This document shows, piece by piece, positions 1-9,335 of a DNA stretch of 36,520 nt. The translations under genes and the position numbers were made by a program. Within the stretch, counting starts at the first letter, position 1. Every line of letters starts with the position of its first letter. Below the pieces are notes generated by a model that was given only the letters and a program-made list of their open reading frames with translations, had not been told where the DNA came from and ran no database searches. The stretch is from the NCBI GenBank assembly GCA_011526285.1, contig WTJU01000021.1, forward strand, positions 59,113 through 95,632, written 5' to 3'. The stretch comes from Candidatus Arcticimaribacter sp. GTDB lineage: Bacteria; Bacteroidota; Bacteroidia; Flavobacteriales; Flavobacteriaceae.

Positions 1-2204
1 TTTCCTTTTCCATCGTTTAGGTAGATACGATCGGTTAGATAGGGATCATTTTGTTCCATATCGTTCCCTCCACTAACGATGTAAAGGTCACGATCACCAT
101 CTAAATCAATATCAATGGTTGCGGCGTCTACGTCTTCAAAGTTTCGATCGCCTAACAGGTCTGGGTTGTTTTGCTTTTCGAAAGCACCATTGGCTTGTGC
201 CATCCAAATCTCTGCAGGTTGCATGCGTGCGCCACCAACAAAGATGTCTTTTAAGCCGTCACCATTAAAGTCTTCTAGCAAAAAGGCTGGCCCTTCTTCG
301 GATAATTTTTCAGGCATTAAGCCTTCGCGTTCGTAGTCGAGGTAATAGTTCTCTTCGTATTTGAATGGAAGTACCGATAGTTTAAATGGTGGGGTAGTTT
401 CTTCTTCTAGAAGTGATGCTTTGTTGGGTGCATAAGCTAGTGTTAATTGAGTGGACGAAAGGTTTTCTGCCCAGCGTTGTGTTTCGCCATCTGGCCAGAC
501 AATTAACAATGAATCTACAACAGTAGTGGCAGGAAGGCCAAAATGTACTTTATGGGTTGAACCTGATTGAAAACCACGTGTTGTACTTTTGGTTTGTACA
601 TAGGCTTTTCCTTGTGCGTAAAGGTGAAGGGTGGTTCCATTGAGATTTTTATTCTCAGGGTGACTTAATGAAATGGTTAAACCTCCCTGATTGTATTTAT
701 TTTCATAAAGGGAAGCTTTTTCATTAATGTTGTTCACCACCAAGTCTAAATCACCATCGTTATCTAGATCGCTAAAAGCAGCTCCGTTTGAGAAACTAGG
801 TTCACCTAAGAAGGAATCTTCTAGGGCTGAGAATTTTAAATTTCCTTTGTTTTTGAATAGAACATTTGGAATTTTTAAGGTTGGCATCTCTGCAATGATT
901 TCCTTTCGCAATTCATTTTGCTCTTCGCGTGCATAGCTTGCAAACTTTATATCGCTTATGTAGTTGATGTAGTCTAAATCATTTGGGCGTTTGACAATTC
1001 CATTAGATATAAAAATATCATTGTTCCAATCGTTATCAAAATCAGCCAAGAGAACGGACCAGCTCCAGTCGGTAGCATAAACATCTGCCATCAAACTCAC
1101 TTCAGAGAAGCTTCCATTTGTATTTTGCAGTTGCAGGTTGTTGTGGGCTAGCTGTGGCTCAAAGCCAAAATCTTTTTTAATGCGATCAACCTTATCGGTA
1201 TCTTCTCCCCCTGATTTCAGGAAAATCTCTGCTTGGTTGGGCATCATATCTGTTGAAAAGATATCAAGTAGCCCATCGTTGTTTAGGTCTGCTATGTCGA
1301 CCCCCATGGTGAAACGACTACTGTGACTAATGGTTTCTTTTACCGCTTCTTTAAAGGTTTTGTCTTTTTGGTTGAGGTAGACAAAATCATTTTCATGAAA
1401 GTCATTCCCGACATAAAGATCGGGCCAACCGTCGCGATTGATGTCAGCTACTCTAACAGCTAAACCGTAGCCCAAGGGACTAGAATAAATTCCAGAAGTC
1501 TCTGTAACATCAACAAAGCTTCCTTCTGCTTCGTTCAGGCGGTTTTCATAAAAACGATCTCCACTTAACGGGGCTTCTTCAAGGCGTTTCTTGGTTGTGC
1601 CATAGCTTCGTACTGTATGCACTGCATGATTGAGCAAATAGAGGTCTAGGTCACCGTCGCGGTCATAGTCTATAAATGCAGGTTGGGTAGATAGGCCTGA
1701 GAAATCGAGTCCTAATTGGCGTGAACTTTCTGTGAAGGTACCGTTACCGTTATTGAGGTAAAGAATATTGTGTGCTTGTAGTCCTTTGTGATTGCCAACT
1801 TTTGCTACAAAAATATCAAGATAACCGTCGTTGTTTACGTCTTCCATAGCGACTCCACTAGACCAGCTATTGTCGGTGTAGATATTTGCCTCGGTGGTAA
1901 TGTCTTTGAACGTTAGATTGCCTTGGTTAAGGTATAGTTTGTCTGATCCTTGATTGGCAGTAAAAAAAATATCTTCAAGCCCATCGTTGTTTATATCGCC
2001 AATGGCTACTCCACCACCATTGTAATAATAGAGGTATTCTAGAATATTGATATTGTCTTTGTATACCAAGTTATTTTCAAAGGTAATTCCGGTTTGTTCT
2101 GCAGGGAGTGCTGTTAAAGGAATTTGATGGGGTTTTGCTTGTGGTGAACGGTCACAGTTCAATACAACAAATGCAGCACACAAGAGAAAAAGAGCTCTTT
2201 TCAT
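1..2204 (-). CDS. FG-GAP/VCBS repeat ASPIC/UnbV lipoprotein, C-terminus cut by window edge
   Basis: This open frame begins at an ATG at 2204 and runs off the left end with no stop, so about 733 residues are visible. It starts with a lipoprotein signal peptide with lipobox VVLNC (lipidated Cys17). Seven FG-GAP calcium-loop motifs of the form DxNxDGxxD follow (for example DINNDGLED, DVNNDGYLD, DYDRDGDLD, DLDNDGDLD). Next is an ASPIC/UnbV domain at about residues 505-590 (TTRGFQSG, VHFGL, VWPDG), then the start of a second FG-GAP set (DFNGDGLKD, DIDLDGDRD). FG-GAP repeats form beta-propellers in this family. It is a paralogue of the genes at 2208-5474 and 6027-9257 and lies 3 nt after the stop of the former, so it is probably co-transcribed and translationally coupled. 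Its partner or substrate is unknown. The outer-membrane location is inferred from the lipobox and the SusCD neighbours. Confidence 0.88.
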   Translation of the reverse strand, partial: MKRALFLLCAAFVVLNCDRSPQAKPHQIPLTALPAEQTGITFENNLVYKDNINILEYLYYYNGGGVAIGDINNDGLEDIFFTANQGSDKLYLNQGNLTFKDITTEANIYTDNSWSSGVAMEDVNNDGYLDIFVAKVGNHKGLQAHNILYLNNGNGTFTESSRQLGLDFSGLSTQPAFIDYDRDGDLDLYLLNHAVHTVRSYGTTKKRLEEAPLSGDRFYENRLNEAEGSFVDVTETSGIYSSPLGYGLAVRVADINRDGWPDLYVGNDFHENDFVYLNQKDKTFKEAVKETISHSSRFTMGVDIADLNNDGLLDIFSTDMMPNQAEIFLKSGGEDTDKVDRIKKDFGFEPQLAHNNLQLQNTNGSFSEVSLMADVYATDWSWSVLLADFDNDWNNDIFISNGIVKRPNDLDYINYISDIKFASYAREEQNELRKEIIAEMPTLKIPNVLFKNKGNLKFSALEDSFLGEPSFSNGAAFSDLDNDGDLDLVVNNINEKASLYENKYNQGGLTISLSHPENKNLNGTTLHLYAQGKAYVQTKSTTRGFQSGSTHKVHFGLPATTVVDSLLIVWPDGETQRWAENLSSTQLTLAYAPNKASLLEEETTPPFKLSVLPFKYEENYYLDYEREGLMPEKLSEEGPAFLLEDFNGDGLKDIFVGGARMQPAEIWMAQANGAFEKQNNPDLLGDRNFEDVDAATIDIDLDGDRDLYIVSGGNDMEQNDPYLTDRIYLNDGKG

Positions 2205-2207
2205 GGT

Positions 2208-5200
2208 CTAAAATTTAAATGTGGCTATGGAGTCATTGTTTCTAAACACAAACAAGGTGTTGTTAATCGCTTTAATATCACGCACCTCACCTTTTACAGA
2301 GAATCCTTTCCCGTCTTTAAAGCTCTGGAATGTTCCATTTCCAGTGTTTTCGAGGTAGGTACCGTAAGAGGCATCATATATTCCTACTTCAGGTTTAGCT
2401 TTAAATAGGTTACCTCCTAAGAAAAGGTCTAGGTCTCCATCTTGGTCTACGTCAACAGATTCTATTGCATAAACAGGACTAAGCTGGGCTTCTTGTGGCA
2501 ATTCACTCCAAGCAAAGTTGAAGTTTCCTTGGTTTATTAAGATGCCAGATGCAAAGTTGTTCGCTGTTTGAATCAATGCTGATGCGCGTTGTTGTTCATC
2601 AAAAATTGCGGTGATATCTGCATCACGGAAGGAAGCATAGTCTGGAAACTTCTTTTTTAGAATCTTCATTTGATCAATAAGATCATGGCGTAATGCATAG
2701 GGGAAATCTCGTCCATCATCTGCGGTAAAGGTCAAAACACCTTCAACAGATCCATTTTGATCAAAGTCATTTAGATACATTTTAACGGGTCTTTCTTTGG
2801 AAGTGCGAAAACGACTGTTTTTCCCATGATTCCCCAATACTATGTCTAAGTCACCGTCTTGGTCTACATCAACAGTATGCGCTCTAAGCCACCACCCTCT
2901 TTCTTCCATAAGGGGGTGTTCTTTTTTGATAAAACTTCCATTTTGATTTTCAAAGAGGTTGATACCGGTAAACTCTCCCACAACAATTAAGTCTGGGTCT
3001 TTGTCATTATCCATATCAATAAATTGTGCATCGGTAATCATACCCAAATTGATAAAACTCTCGGCTTGCTGTGGGGTTTGGTCGCTAAAATTCCCTTTCC
3101 CGTCGTTAATGAGTAGGTATCCAGAACCCGGAAGTCCATAGGCACTGTATTTCAAACGCTCACCCACAAATAAATCAAGATCACCGTCTAAATCAACATC
3201 TGCAGCTCTTACCGCTCCAGAGCTGATGCGATGGTTAGGATTGGGAAGTTTTTGTTCTGAGAGGGTGAAGTTTCCTTTACCATCATTGAATAGTAAACGG
3301 TCATAGACCATTTCAGAATAGGGCGTTACTTCTATCCCACCACTCACCAAATACAAATCAAGGTCATTGTCGTTGTCTGCATCAAACAAAAGGGTTTCGG
3401 TATGCTCTGCCCCTTTAATTTGATCAAACACTTCTTGAGATAAATTGCTATTGATCCAGCCTTGGGCTGACCCAAGCAATAGTTGAACAGGACTATTTTT
3501 CGCTCCTGGAATGACCAGATCGGTGTATCCATCGTTGTTGATGTCTCCTTGGCTGCTCACAGGACCTTCATTACTACACATGTGATAGGTCAACCGTTCA
3601 CGATGGAAGTCAACAAAGTTATTTTCTTTGTGTGTGTAGGCGGGTTTTTTTGCGGCAGCAAATTGTTGGTTTTCTTTTGAAAAATCAAAGTTTAGGGTTT
3701 CTCCTTGCTTGGTTTCTTCTTTTATTGTTATTGGATTGTCAAGTGAGATATTCTCTATACGACTTGTTCCACCCGTTGGCCAAATCACATCAATTGTAGC
3801 GGTCTCAGCCTCTCCTAAACCAACATGAAGTTTAGGATCCATACTCGATTGAAAACCACGAATTGGATAGTGCTCGGCAAAATAGATTTGTTCATTTGCT
3901 TCAATGCGTATTTTGGCCCCCAAGGCTTGGGTGTTTTTCCCTGCACCTACCAGTTGCAGTTGTAAGGCATTTGAAGTGGTTGGGTCTAATTTGTTTTCAT
4001 AGACAAAAGCTGGCATATTGACATTGTTCACTACAAGGTCTAAATCGCCATCATTATCTAAATCTCCATAAGCGGAACCGTTGGAAAAGCTGGCTTGATT
4101 TAAGCCAGATTCTGTGTAAAAGTCAAAACTGAAATCTCCTTGGTTTAAGTAGGAGTGATTGGGCACTTTCTCACTCGGAATTATATCGATTAGTCGTTTA
4201 AAATCAACTTTTTTTCCACTTACTACTGATTGAATAACTTCTTCGCTCGAAACGTATTGTAGGTAATCTTGGTCGGTTAAATCTTGATAAATACCGTTGG
4301 CTACAAATAGGTCGCGAAGACCGTCATTATTCATATCAAAAAAGAGGGCTCCCCAGCTCCAGTCTGAAGCTTCTACACCTGCTAGACGACCAACTTCACT
4401 AAATGTTCCGTTGGTGTTGTTGCGATGCAACATGTTGCGGGTAAATTGATGCCCATAACCGTTTTTAACGTTGTATTGGTATTTATTCCAATCTTCGAAG
4501 GTGGTTACGGTTTTTAGACGATTATAGTTGCTGGGCAACATTTCGGTTACAAAAAGATCGTGGAAACCGTCGTTATCGAGATCGGCTAAGTCAGCCCCCA
4601 TTGAGGCTCCACTAATGGAGCGCATTTGTTCTGGGAGTACTTCTTTAAAGGTTCCGTCTTGTTGATTTATGTAGAGGTAGTCACGCTCAAAAAAGTCGTT
4701 CGAAATAAATAGATCATCCCAACCATCACGATTAATGTCTCCTACGGTTACCCCTAGACCAAAACCAATAACACTTCCGTAAATTCCTGCTTCTTCACTA
4801 ACGTCGTAAAATTTTCCATCGCGGTTTTCCATTAGTTTATCCCCCCCAAGGAGGTCGCGTTTTGGGCGTTCGTTACGACGTAAATCAAAGCTCCCAATGG
4901 CTTGATAGGAGTTGTTTAAGATATATACATCTAGATCACCATCTTTATCATAATCAAAAAAGGTAGCGTGGGTAGAAAAGCCTTTGTCTGCAAGGTTGTA
5001 GTCTTCTGCACTTTCTACAAAGGTTCCATTTCCTTGGTTAATGAATAGTTCGTTTTCCTTTTTATCTCCGGCAATGTCTCCAGAGTTACAAACATAAATG
5101 TCCAACCAACCGTCGGCATTAATGTCTACCATAGCAACCCCTGTAGACCATGCACGTTGCCCTGCAACTCCTGCTGTAGCTGTAATGTCTTTAAAGGTAA

Positions 5201-5474
5201 AGTCACCTTGGTTTAGATAAAGTTTATTCTCACTTTGGTTTGCAGTAAAGTATACATCAACCCAACCATCGTTATTAATGTCTCCCAATGCTACTCCTCC
5301 TCCGTTGTAATAGTTACGATACTTATAAACATTGAAATCATCAGAATAGCTTAGATTATTTTCAAAGGCAATTCCAATTTGAGCATTTTCTTTTAGTTCA
5401 AATTGTGATTTGTTGTTGGCATCGGAACAAGCGATGAGTAGTCCGATAAGGAGGCCTCCCAGTAGCTTTTTCAT
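2208..5474 (-). CDS. Giant FG-GAP/VCBS repeat ASPIC/UnbV lipoprotein (1088 aa)
   Basis: The protein opens with a lipoprotein signal peptide (LLIAC, Cys16). Seven FG-GAP calcium loops lie between about residues 65 and 480 (DINNDGWVD, DINADGWLD, DYDKDGDLD, DINRDGWDD, DLDNDGFHD, DMNNDGLRD, DLDNDGDLD). An ASPIC/UnbV domain follows at about 505-585 (RGFQSSMDPKLHVGLG, VIWPTGG). A second set of seven loops runs from about 644 to 1055 (DINNDGYTD, DADNDNDLD, DVDLDGDLD, DMDNDKDPD, DVDQDGDLD, a degenerate DFDQNGSVE, DVDQDGDLD). I read this as two seven-bladed propellers joined by the UnbV domain. No catalytic motif is recognisable. Proteins of this type are often annotated as VCBS repeat or CRTAC1-family proteins; CRTAC1 is an animal extracellular-matrix protein. 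The start is 2 nt past the stop of the small lipoprotein gene. A surface-exposed binding role beside SusCD is inference. Confidence 0.92.
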   Translation of the reverse strand: MKKLLGGLLIGLLIACSDANNKSQFELKENAQIGIAFENNLSYSDDFNVYKYRNYYNGGGVALGDINNDGWVDVYFTANQSENKLYLNQGDFTFKDITATAGVAGQRAWSTGVAMVDINADGWLDIYVCNSGDIAGDKKENELFINQGNGTFVESAEDYNLADKGFSTHATFFDYDKDGDLDVYILNNSYQAIGSFDLRRNERPKRDLLGGDKLMENRDGKFYDVSEEAGIYGSVIGFGLGVTVGDINRDGWDDLFISNDFFERDYLYINQQDGTFKEVLPEQMRSISGASMGADLADLDNDGFHDLFVTEMLPSNYNRLKTVTTFEDWNKYQYNVKNGYGHQFTRNMLHRNNTNGTFSEVGRLAGVEASDWSWGALFFDMNNDGLRDLFVANGIYQDLTDQDYLQYVSSEEVIQSVVSGKKVDFKRLIDIIPSEKVPNHSYLNQGDFSFDFYTESGLNQASFSNGSAYGDLDNDGDLDLVVNNVNMPAFVYENKLDPTTSNALQLQLVGAGKNTQALGAKIRIEANEQIYFAEHYPIRGFQSSMDPKLHVGLGEAETATIDVIWPTGGTSRIENISLDNPITIKEETKQGETLNFDFSKENQQFAAAKKPAYTHKENNFVDFHRERLTYHMCSNEGPVSSQGDINNDGYTDLVIPGAKNSPVQLLLGSAQGWINSNLSQEVFDQIKGAEHTETLLFDADNDNDLDLYLVSGGIEVTPYSEMVYDRLLFNDGKGNFTLSEQKLPNPNHRISSGAVRAADVDLDGDLDLFVGERLKYSAYGLPGSGYLLINDGKGNFSDQTPQQAESFINLGMITDAQFIDMDNDKDPDLIVVGEFTGINLFENQNGSFIKKEHPLMEERGWWLRAHTVDVDQDGDLDIVLGNHGKNSRFRTSKERPVKMYLNDFDQNGSVEGVLTFTADDGRDFPYALRHDLIDQMKILKKKFPDYASFRDADITAIFDEQQRASALIQTANNFASGILINQGNFNFAWSELPQEAQLSPVYAIESVDVDQDGDLDLFLGGNLFKAKPEVGIYDASYGTYLENTGNGTFQSFKDGKGFSVKGEVRDIKAINNTLFVFRNNDSIATFKF

Positions 5475-5476
5475 AA

Positions 5477-6034
5477 TTATGGAGCGGTTATATCTTCAAT
5501 GCGAACGGCAATTTGGCGATCGTCAATTTTGATGAGTTTAAATTCTAAGTTTCCTTCAATTTTATAGGAGGCAAACATGTCGTCTATTTTTAAGTCTACA
5601 TCCATAAAATCGTTTCCTGGATACCACTTAACTAGGGTGTCCTCAATGGCTTCTTTTAGGTCGTCGGCTTGATATCCTTCCGCCCATGGGGACCAACCGG
5701 TGTACGAAAATCGCATTCTAAAACCGGTCATTTTATCTTCTTCATCGAATATCCCATAAAAGAGCATGTCTATGCGCTTTCCATTTTCTTCTTTTGGCTC
5801 TAAATAATGACGCGCAAATTCATTCCCTGGCCCTGCCATGATTTCACCTGTCTTATTTAGTTCCCAGCACTTGGCATAAAAATCTTTTTTTGAATCGCCT
5901 AGTTTTAATCCAAAGGGCATGGAGTCTATTGTAATTCCTCTTGCAAGTTCTTTCTCTTTTAATCGTTTATAGGGCGATGTTTCACAGGCTGCTATACACA
6001 GGAGTATAAGCCCCAAATAGATTAGTTTATTCAT
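5477..6034 (-). CDS. Small lipoprotein of unknown function between two UnbV giants
   Basis: I do not recognise this 185-residue protein. An upstream TTG at 6040 is in frame, but the ATG at 6034 gives a cleaner signal peptide (MNKLIYLGLILLCIAAC) with lipobox CIAAC and lipidated Cys17. The mature part is mixed alpha/beta in character and rich in charged and aromatic residues (MPFGLKLGDSKKDF, FRMRFSYTGWSPW, VKWYPGNDF), with one further cysteine (AKCWEL) and no repeats or transmembrane segments. The start overlaps the stop of the upstream giant lipoprotein by 8 nt, and its own stop lies 2 nt before the next giant's ATG. It is therefore likely translated with both and may be an accessory or chaperone-like partner. 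That role is inferred from context alone. Confidence 0.85.
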   Translation of the reverse strand: MNKLIYLGLILLCIAACETSPYKRLKEKELARGITIDSMPFGLKLGDSKKDFYAKCWELNKTGEIMAGPGNEFARHYLEPKEENGKRIDMLFYGIFDEEDKMTGFRMRFSYTGWSPWAEGYQADDLKEAIEDTLVKWYPGNDFMDVDLKIDDMFASYKIEGNLEFKLIKIDDRQIAVRIEDITAP

Positions 6035-9000
6035 TCTCAAAATAGATTATGGGTTCATTGTTTCGTGCAAAGATAAGTCCTTTTTTATTGCTATTGTTTA
6101 GGGTAGAAATGTCACGGATTTGACCTTCTATATTGAGGTGTTTAAATGTGTTTAAACGATATTCCCCATCAATTTTTTCACCATATATTACCCCTCCTTT
6201 TGATGCGTCTTGTCGCCCAAATTGTGGTTTTATTTTGTATTGATTTCCTCCTAGTACGATATCTGTAATACCATCTTGATTGATGTCACTTTCTCGCATA
6301 CTGTAGATAGAGGTGTACTGTGCTTCTTGCGGCAAATCCATTGGGGTAAAACTTCCATTTTTATTCAAGAATACGGTTGTTTCTAAACGATCTATTTCAT
6401 AGATCAATGCTTTCGCTAGTTGTTGGGAATCAAAAAGATCTTCTATGCTCATCTTAGCGTAATCTTTGTAATAAAGTATCTGCTTTTTTACACTTGGAAG
6501 TTGTGCAATTAGTTCGTCTTTGTCGAGTATGGGGTAATATTTTTCTCCTCGCTTAAAGGTTGTAATCTGATCGAGGTATCCGTTACGGTCAAAATCTGCA
6601 ATATAAAGACGCATGCCCGGTTCAAAAAAGTTATTCTGTCCCATGTTTCCCGCAAGGACTTCAGGAAAGCCATCTCCGTTTAAATCAGCCACACGAATAC
6701 TGTTCCAATTCCCTCGGCTATTTTCAAGCCCCGGTAGTTTTTGGGGGATTAATTTACCCTGATTGTTAATGTAGGTAACAATTCCCATCCAGTCACCCAG
6801 TAGAATAAGATCGAGCCATCCGTCTTGGTTCAAATCGGCAAATTGGGCATCGGTAATCATTCCTAAATTTCTAAAGTCTTCTTCTTGTTCTAGGGTAAAC
6901 TTTGTCCCATTTCCTTTAAACAAGAAGCCATCGCCAGGTAAACCAAAATCAAGGTTTTTTAGGTATTCTCCCACAAAAACATCCGGATATCCATCTTTAT
7001 CTATATCGCCTATGGCCAGTGCGCCTGAAGATATTGCACGTGGAAAGGGATTTGCTTCTGGACGGTAGATCAATTCTCCTTTAACATTTTCGTAGTAATG
7101 ATCGTTTAGTTCTTGGCTATATGGGGTGTATGCCCTCCCGCCATTGGCCACCCACAAATCAAGGTCACCATCTTGGTCTGCATCAAAAAATTGGGCTTTT
7201 ACAGCTTCTGATTTTTGTTGTGCATCGAAGTAGTTATTTCTTGGTTTTATTTCCCCACTCAATAGTAATTGATTGGTTTGGTTTTTTCCACCTCCAAGAA
7301 ATATATCATCTTCACCGTCTTGGTTAATATCAGCCACGGCTAGTGCTGGCCCACGATTACTACACATTATGGGTAATAATCGGTCACGATTAAAGTCTAT
7401 AAATGTATTTTCTTTATGGGTTAGGGCTGCTAGTTCTATGGCTTTTTCCTCTTGCTTTACTGTGGCGGTACTGGGTACACGTTTTTCTGTTGGAGTGAGG
7501 GTAATTAATTGGTTGGTTGCTAGGTTGTAAAAGGTTTCTTTTGTGCCATCGGGCCAAAAGACGTCTAGGCTGTCTACTGTTTTGGTGTTGCCAAGACCGA
7601 AGTGTAAACGATGTGGAACAGAGGATTCAAATCCTTTAGAAGGATATAGTTCACTTATAACTGGAGCTATTCCTTGTGCATAGGCAATGGCTTTTGTTCC
7701 AATTTGTGAGGTGTTTTTGCCTTCTGCTTTAGGTCGTATTTGTAAGCTGCGATGGGTTAAAGTATCACTATTGTTACGATAAACCAAAGCGGGCATGTTT
7801 ACGTTATTGATGACCAAATCTAAATCGCCATCGTTGTCTAAATCGCCATAAGCGCTTCCATTACTAAAGGTAGGTTGTTCAAAACCCCAAGCTGTATTGG
7901 CAGATGTAAAGCCAAAATCGCCTTGGTTTCTAAAGGCTTGGTTTGGTACTGCCTGTGAGGGCATGGCATCAATTAGTTTGGTAATTACATCGTTCCCTTC
8001 TTGGATCATGGAACGAATGTTGGTTTCATTGGCCATAAAAGCCAAATAATCTCTGTCGAGGAGGTCTTTGTATATCCCGTTAGAGATAAAGATGTCTTTT
8101 AACCCATCATTATCCATATCAAACAGTAGGGAAGCCCAACTCCATTCTGTTCCTGCAAGTTCACTCATACGGCTCACTTCAAAAAATCCGTTTTTGGTAT
8201 TGCGCTGTACTGCATTCCGCGGGAATTGGTGCGCATAGCCCTTTTTTACTGCAAGTTGATATTTATCCCACGACTCGTAGGTAGCTTTTGTTTTTTTTCG
8301 GGAGAGGGATTGGGGGAGCATTTCTGTGACTACTAGGTCTGGACGTAAATCATTGTCAAGGTCGGCGGCATCTGCTCCCATAGAGCCCATGGAAAGGGAA
8401 GAAAAGATGGTTTCTCCCTGTTCTTCAAAACCGCCTTTTGTGTTGTTTAGGTAATAATAGTCGCGCTCAAAAAAATCGTTAGAAATAAAAAGATCTGGCC
8501 AATGGTCATTGTTAAAGTCACTGAGGGTGATCCCTAAGCCAAAGCCTATTGCGCTGGTATATATCCCTGCTTTTTTACTGCTGTCTACAAAATGGCTTCC
8601 GGTATTCTCAAGGTATTTATTCCCATTGTCATTGGGATCTGGTATGTCGCGTTGGCCTTCAATAAGGTCATAGCCTCCTACCGAACGTATGGAGTTGTTT
8701 AGTAAATAGGCGTCTAAATCGCCATCGCGATCTGCGTCAAAAAATGCTGCGTGTACAGAGAGACCTGTAATATCTAAACCATACGCCTTAGATTGCTCTG
8801 AAAATGTAAGGTCTTTATTATTTATGAATAGTTCATTATAGCGGCGTTCTCCCTCGGGTTTTCCAGATTTACACACGTAAAGGTCTAAATAACCATCGTG
8901 GTTAATGTCTACAAATGTTGCTCCAGCAGACCAAACGTCTGTACAAGCAACTCCTGCTTCTGCGGTAATGTCTTTGAACTTAAAGTTACCTAGGTTTAAG

Positions 9001-9257
9001 TAGAGTTTGTTTTCTACTATGTTCCCGCTAAAGAAAATATCAATTAAACCGTCGTTGTTAATATCACCTAAGGCAACTCCCCCACCATTGTAGAAGTTTC
9101 TATAGGTATAGGGATTAAACTCTTCTGTATAGCTTAGCGCATTGTTAAAGTCAATACCTGAACTAGCTGCCGGAATGGCTGTAAATAGGCTATCCTCTGA
9201 TTTTGTACAACTCAAAATGAGGAAGAAATACAGTAAGAAAGATGCTTTTTTTATCAA
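6027..9257 (-). CDS. Giant FG-GAP/VCBS repeat ASPIC/UnbV lipoprotein (1076 aa, TTG start)
   Basis: This is a paralogue of the gene at 2208-5474 with the same layout. It has lipobox LILSC (Cys17, followed by TKSED), seven FG-GAP loops (DINNDGLID, DINHDGYLD, DADRDGDLD, DFNNDHWPD, DLDNDLRPD, DMDNDGLKD, DLDNDGDLD), an ASPIC/UnbV segment (SKGFESSVPHRLHFGLG, VFWPDG), then seven more loops (DINQDGEDD, DADQDGDLD, DIDKDGYPD, DLNQDGWLD, DLNGDGFPE, DFDRNGYLD, DINQDGITD). The start codon appears to be TTG at 9257. No in-frame ATG lies between the upstream stop at 9321-9323 and the signal peptide, and a later start would lose the lipoprotein signal. It is the first gene after the terminator hairpin that follows susD, so its expression may depend on read-through. 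Function is unknown; surface ligand binding is inferred. Confidence 0.9.
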   Translation of the reverse strand: MIKKASFLLYFFLILSCTKSEDSLFTAIPAASSGIDFNNALSYTEEFNPYTYRNFYNGGGVALGDINNDGLIDIFFSGNIVENKLYLNLGNFKFKDITAEAGVACTDVWSAGATFVDINHDGYLDLYVCKSGKPEGERRYNELFINNKDLTFSEQSKAYGLDITGLSVHAAFFDADRDGDLDAYLLNNSIRSVGGYDLIEGQRDIPDPNDNGNKYLENTGSHFVDSSKKAGIYTSAIGFGLGITLSDFNNDHWPDLFISNDFFERDYYYLNNTKGGFEEQGETIFSSLSMGSMGADAADLDNDLRPDLVVTEMLPQSLSRKKTKATYESWDKYQLAVKKGYAHQFPRNAVQRNTKNGFFEVSRMSELAGTEWSWASLLFDMDNDGLKDIFISNGIYKDLLDRDYLAFMANETNIRSMIQEGNDVITKLIDAMPSQAVPNQAFRNQGDFGFTSANTAWGFEQPTFSNGSAYGDLDNDGDLDLVINNVNMPALVYRNNSDTLTHRSLQIRPKAEGKNTSQIGTKAIAYAQGIAPVISELYPSKGFESSVPHRLHFGLGNTKTVDSLDVFWPDGTKETFYNLATNQLITLTPTEKRVPSTATVKQEEKAIELAALTHKENTFIDFNRDRLLPIMCSNRGPALAVADINQDGEDDIFLGGGKNQTNQLLLSGEIKPRNNYFDAQQKSEAVKAQFFDADQDGDLDLWVANGGRAYTPYSQELNDHYYENVKGELIYRPEANPFPRAISSGALAIGDIDKDGYPDVFVGEYLKNLDFGLPGDGFLFKGNGTKFTLEQEEDFRNLGMITDAQFADLNQDGWLDLILLGDWMGIVTYINNQGKLIPQKLPGLENSRGNWNSIRVADLNGDGFPEVLAGNMGQNNFFEPGMRLYIADFDRNGYLDQITTFKRGEKYYPILDKDELIAQLPSVKKQILYYKDYAKMSIEDLFDSQQLAKALIYEIDRLETTVFLNKNGSFTPMDLPQEAQYTSIYSMRESDINQDGITDIVLGGNQYKIKPQFGRQDASKGGVIYGEKIDGEYRLNTFKHLNIEGQIRDISTLNNSNKKGLIFARNNEPIIYFENE

Positions 9258-9282
9258 CGAAAAAAATTTGACTGAATGTAAT

Positions 9283-9314
9283 AAAAAAAGGTTACACCAT
9301 TGGTGTAACCTTTT
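9283..9314 (-). terminator. Intrinsic terminator after susD
   Basis: A near-perfect inverted repeat AAAAGGTTACACCA / TGGTGTAACCTTTT has arms at 9286-9299 and 9301-9314. Read on the minus strand it is followed by a run of seven T (complement of 9283-9289), which is the form of a Rho-independent terminator for the susC-susD transcript. It ends only about 25 nt before the TTG start of the next gene, which leaves little room for a separate promoter. It may therefore act as a partial terminator that lowers expression of the downstream lipoproteins. On the plus strand the downstream T-tract is interrupted and weaker. Confidence 0.75.
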
Positions 9315-9335
9315 CTTGTTTTATAAACGTTTGGC

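Noticed and set aside
1-9257. Recurrent short DNA strings such as ccatcgttattaatgtct along the first 9 kb, resembling a dispersed repeat or CRISPR-like array
   Set aside because: They are the codons of the repeated FG-GAP calcium loops read on the minus strand; spacing follows protein repeats and the copies diverge at synonymous sites.
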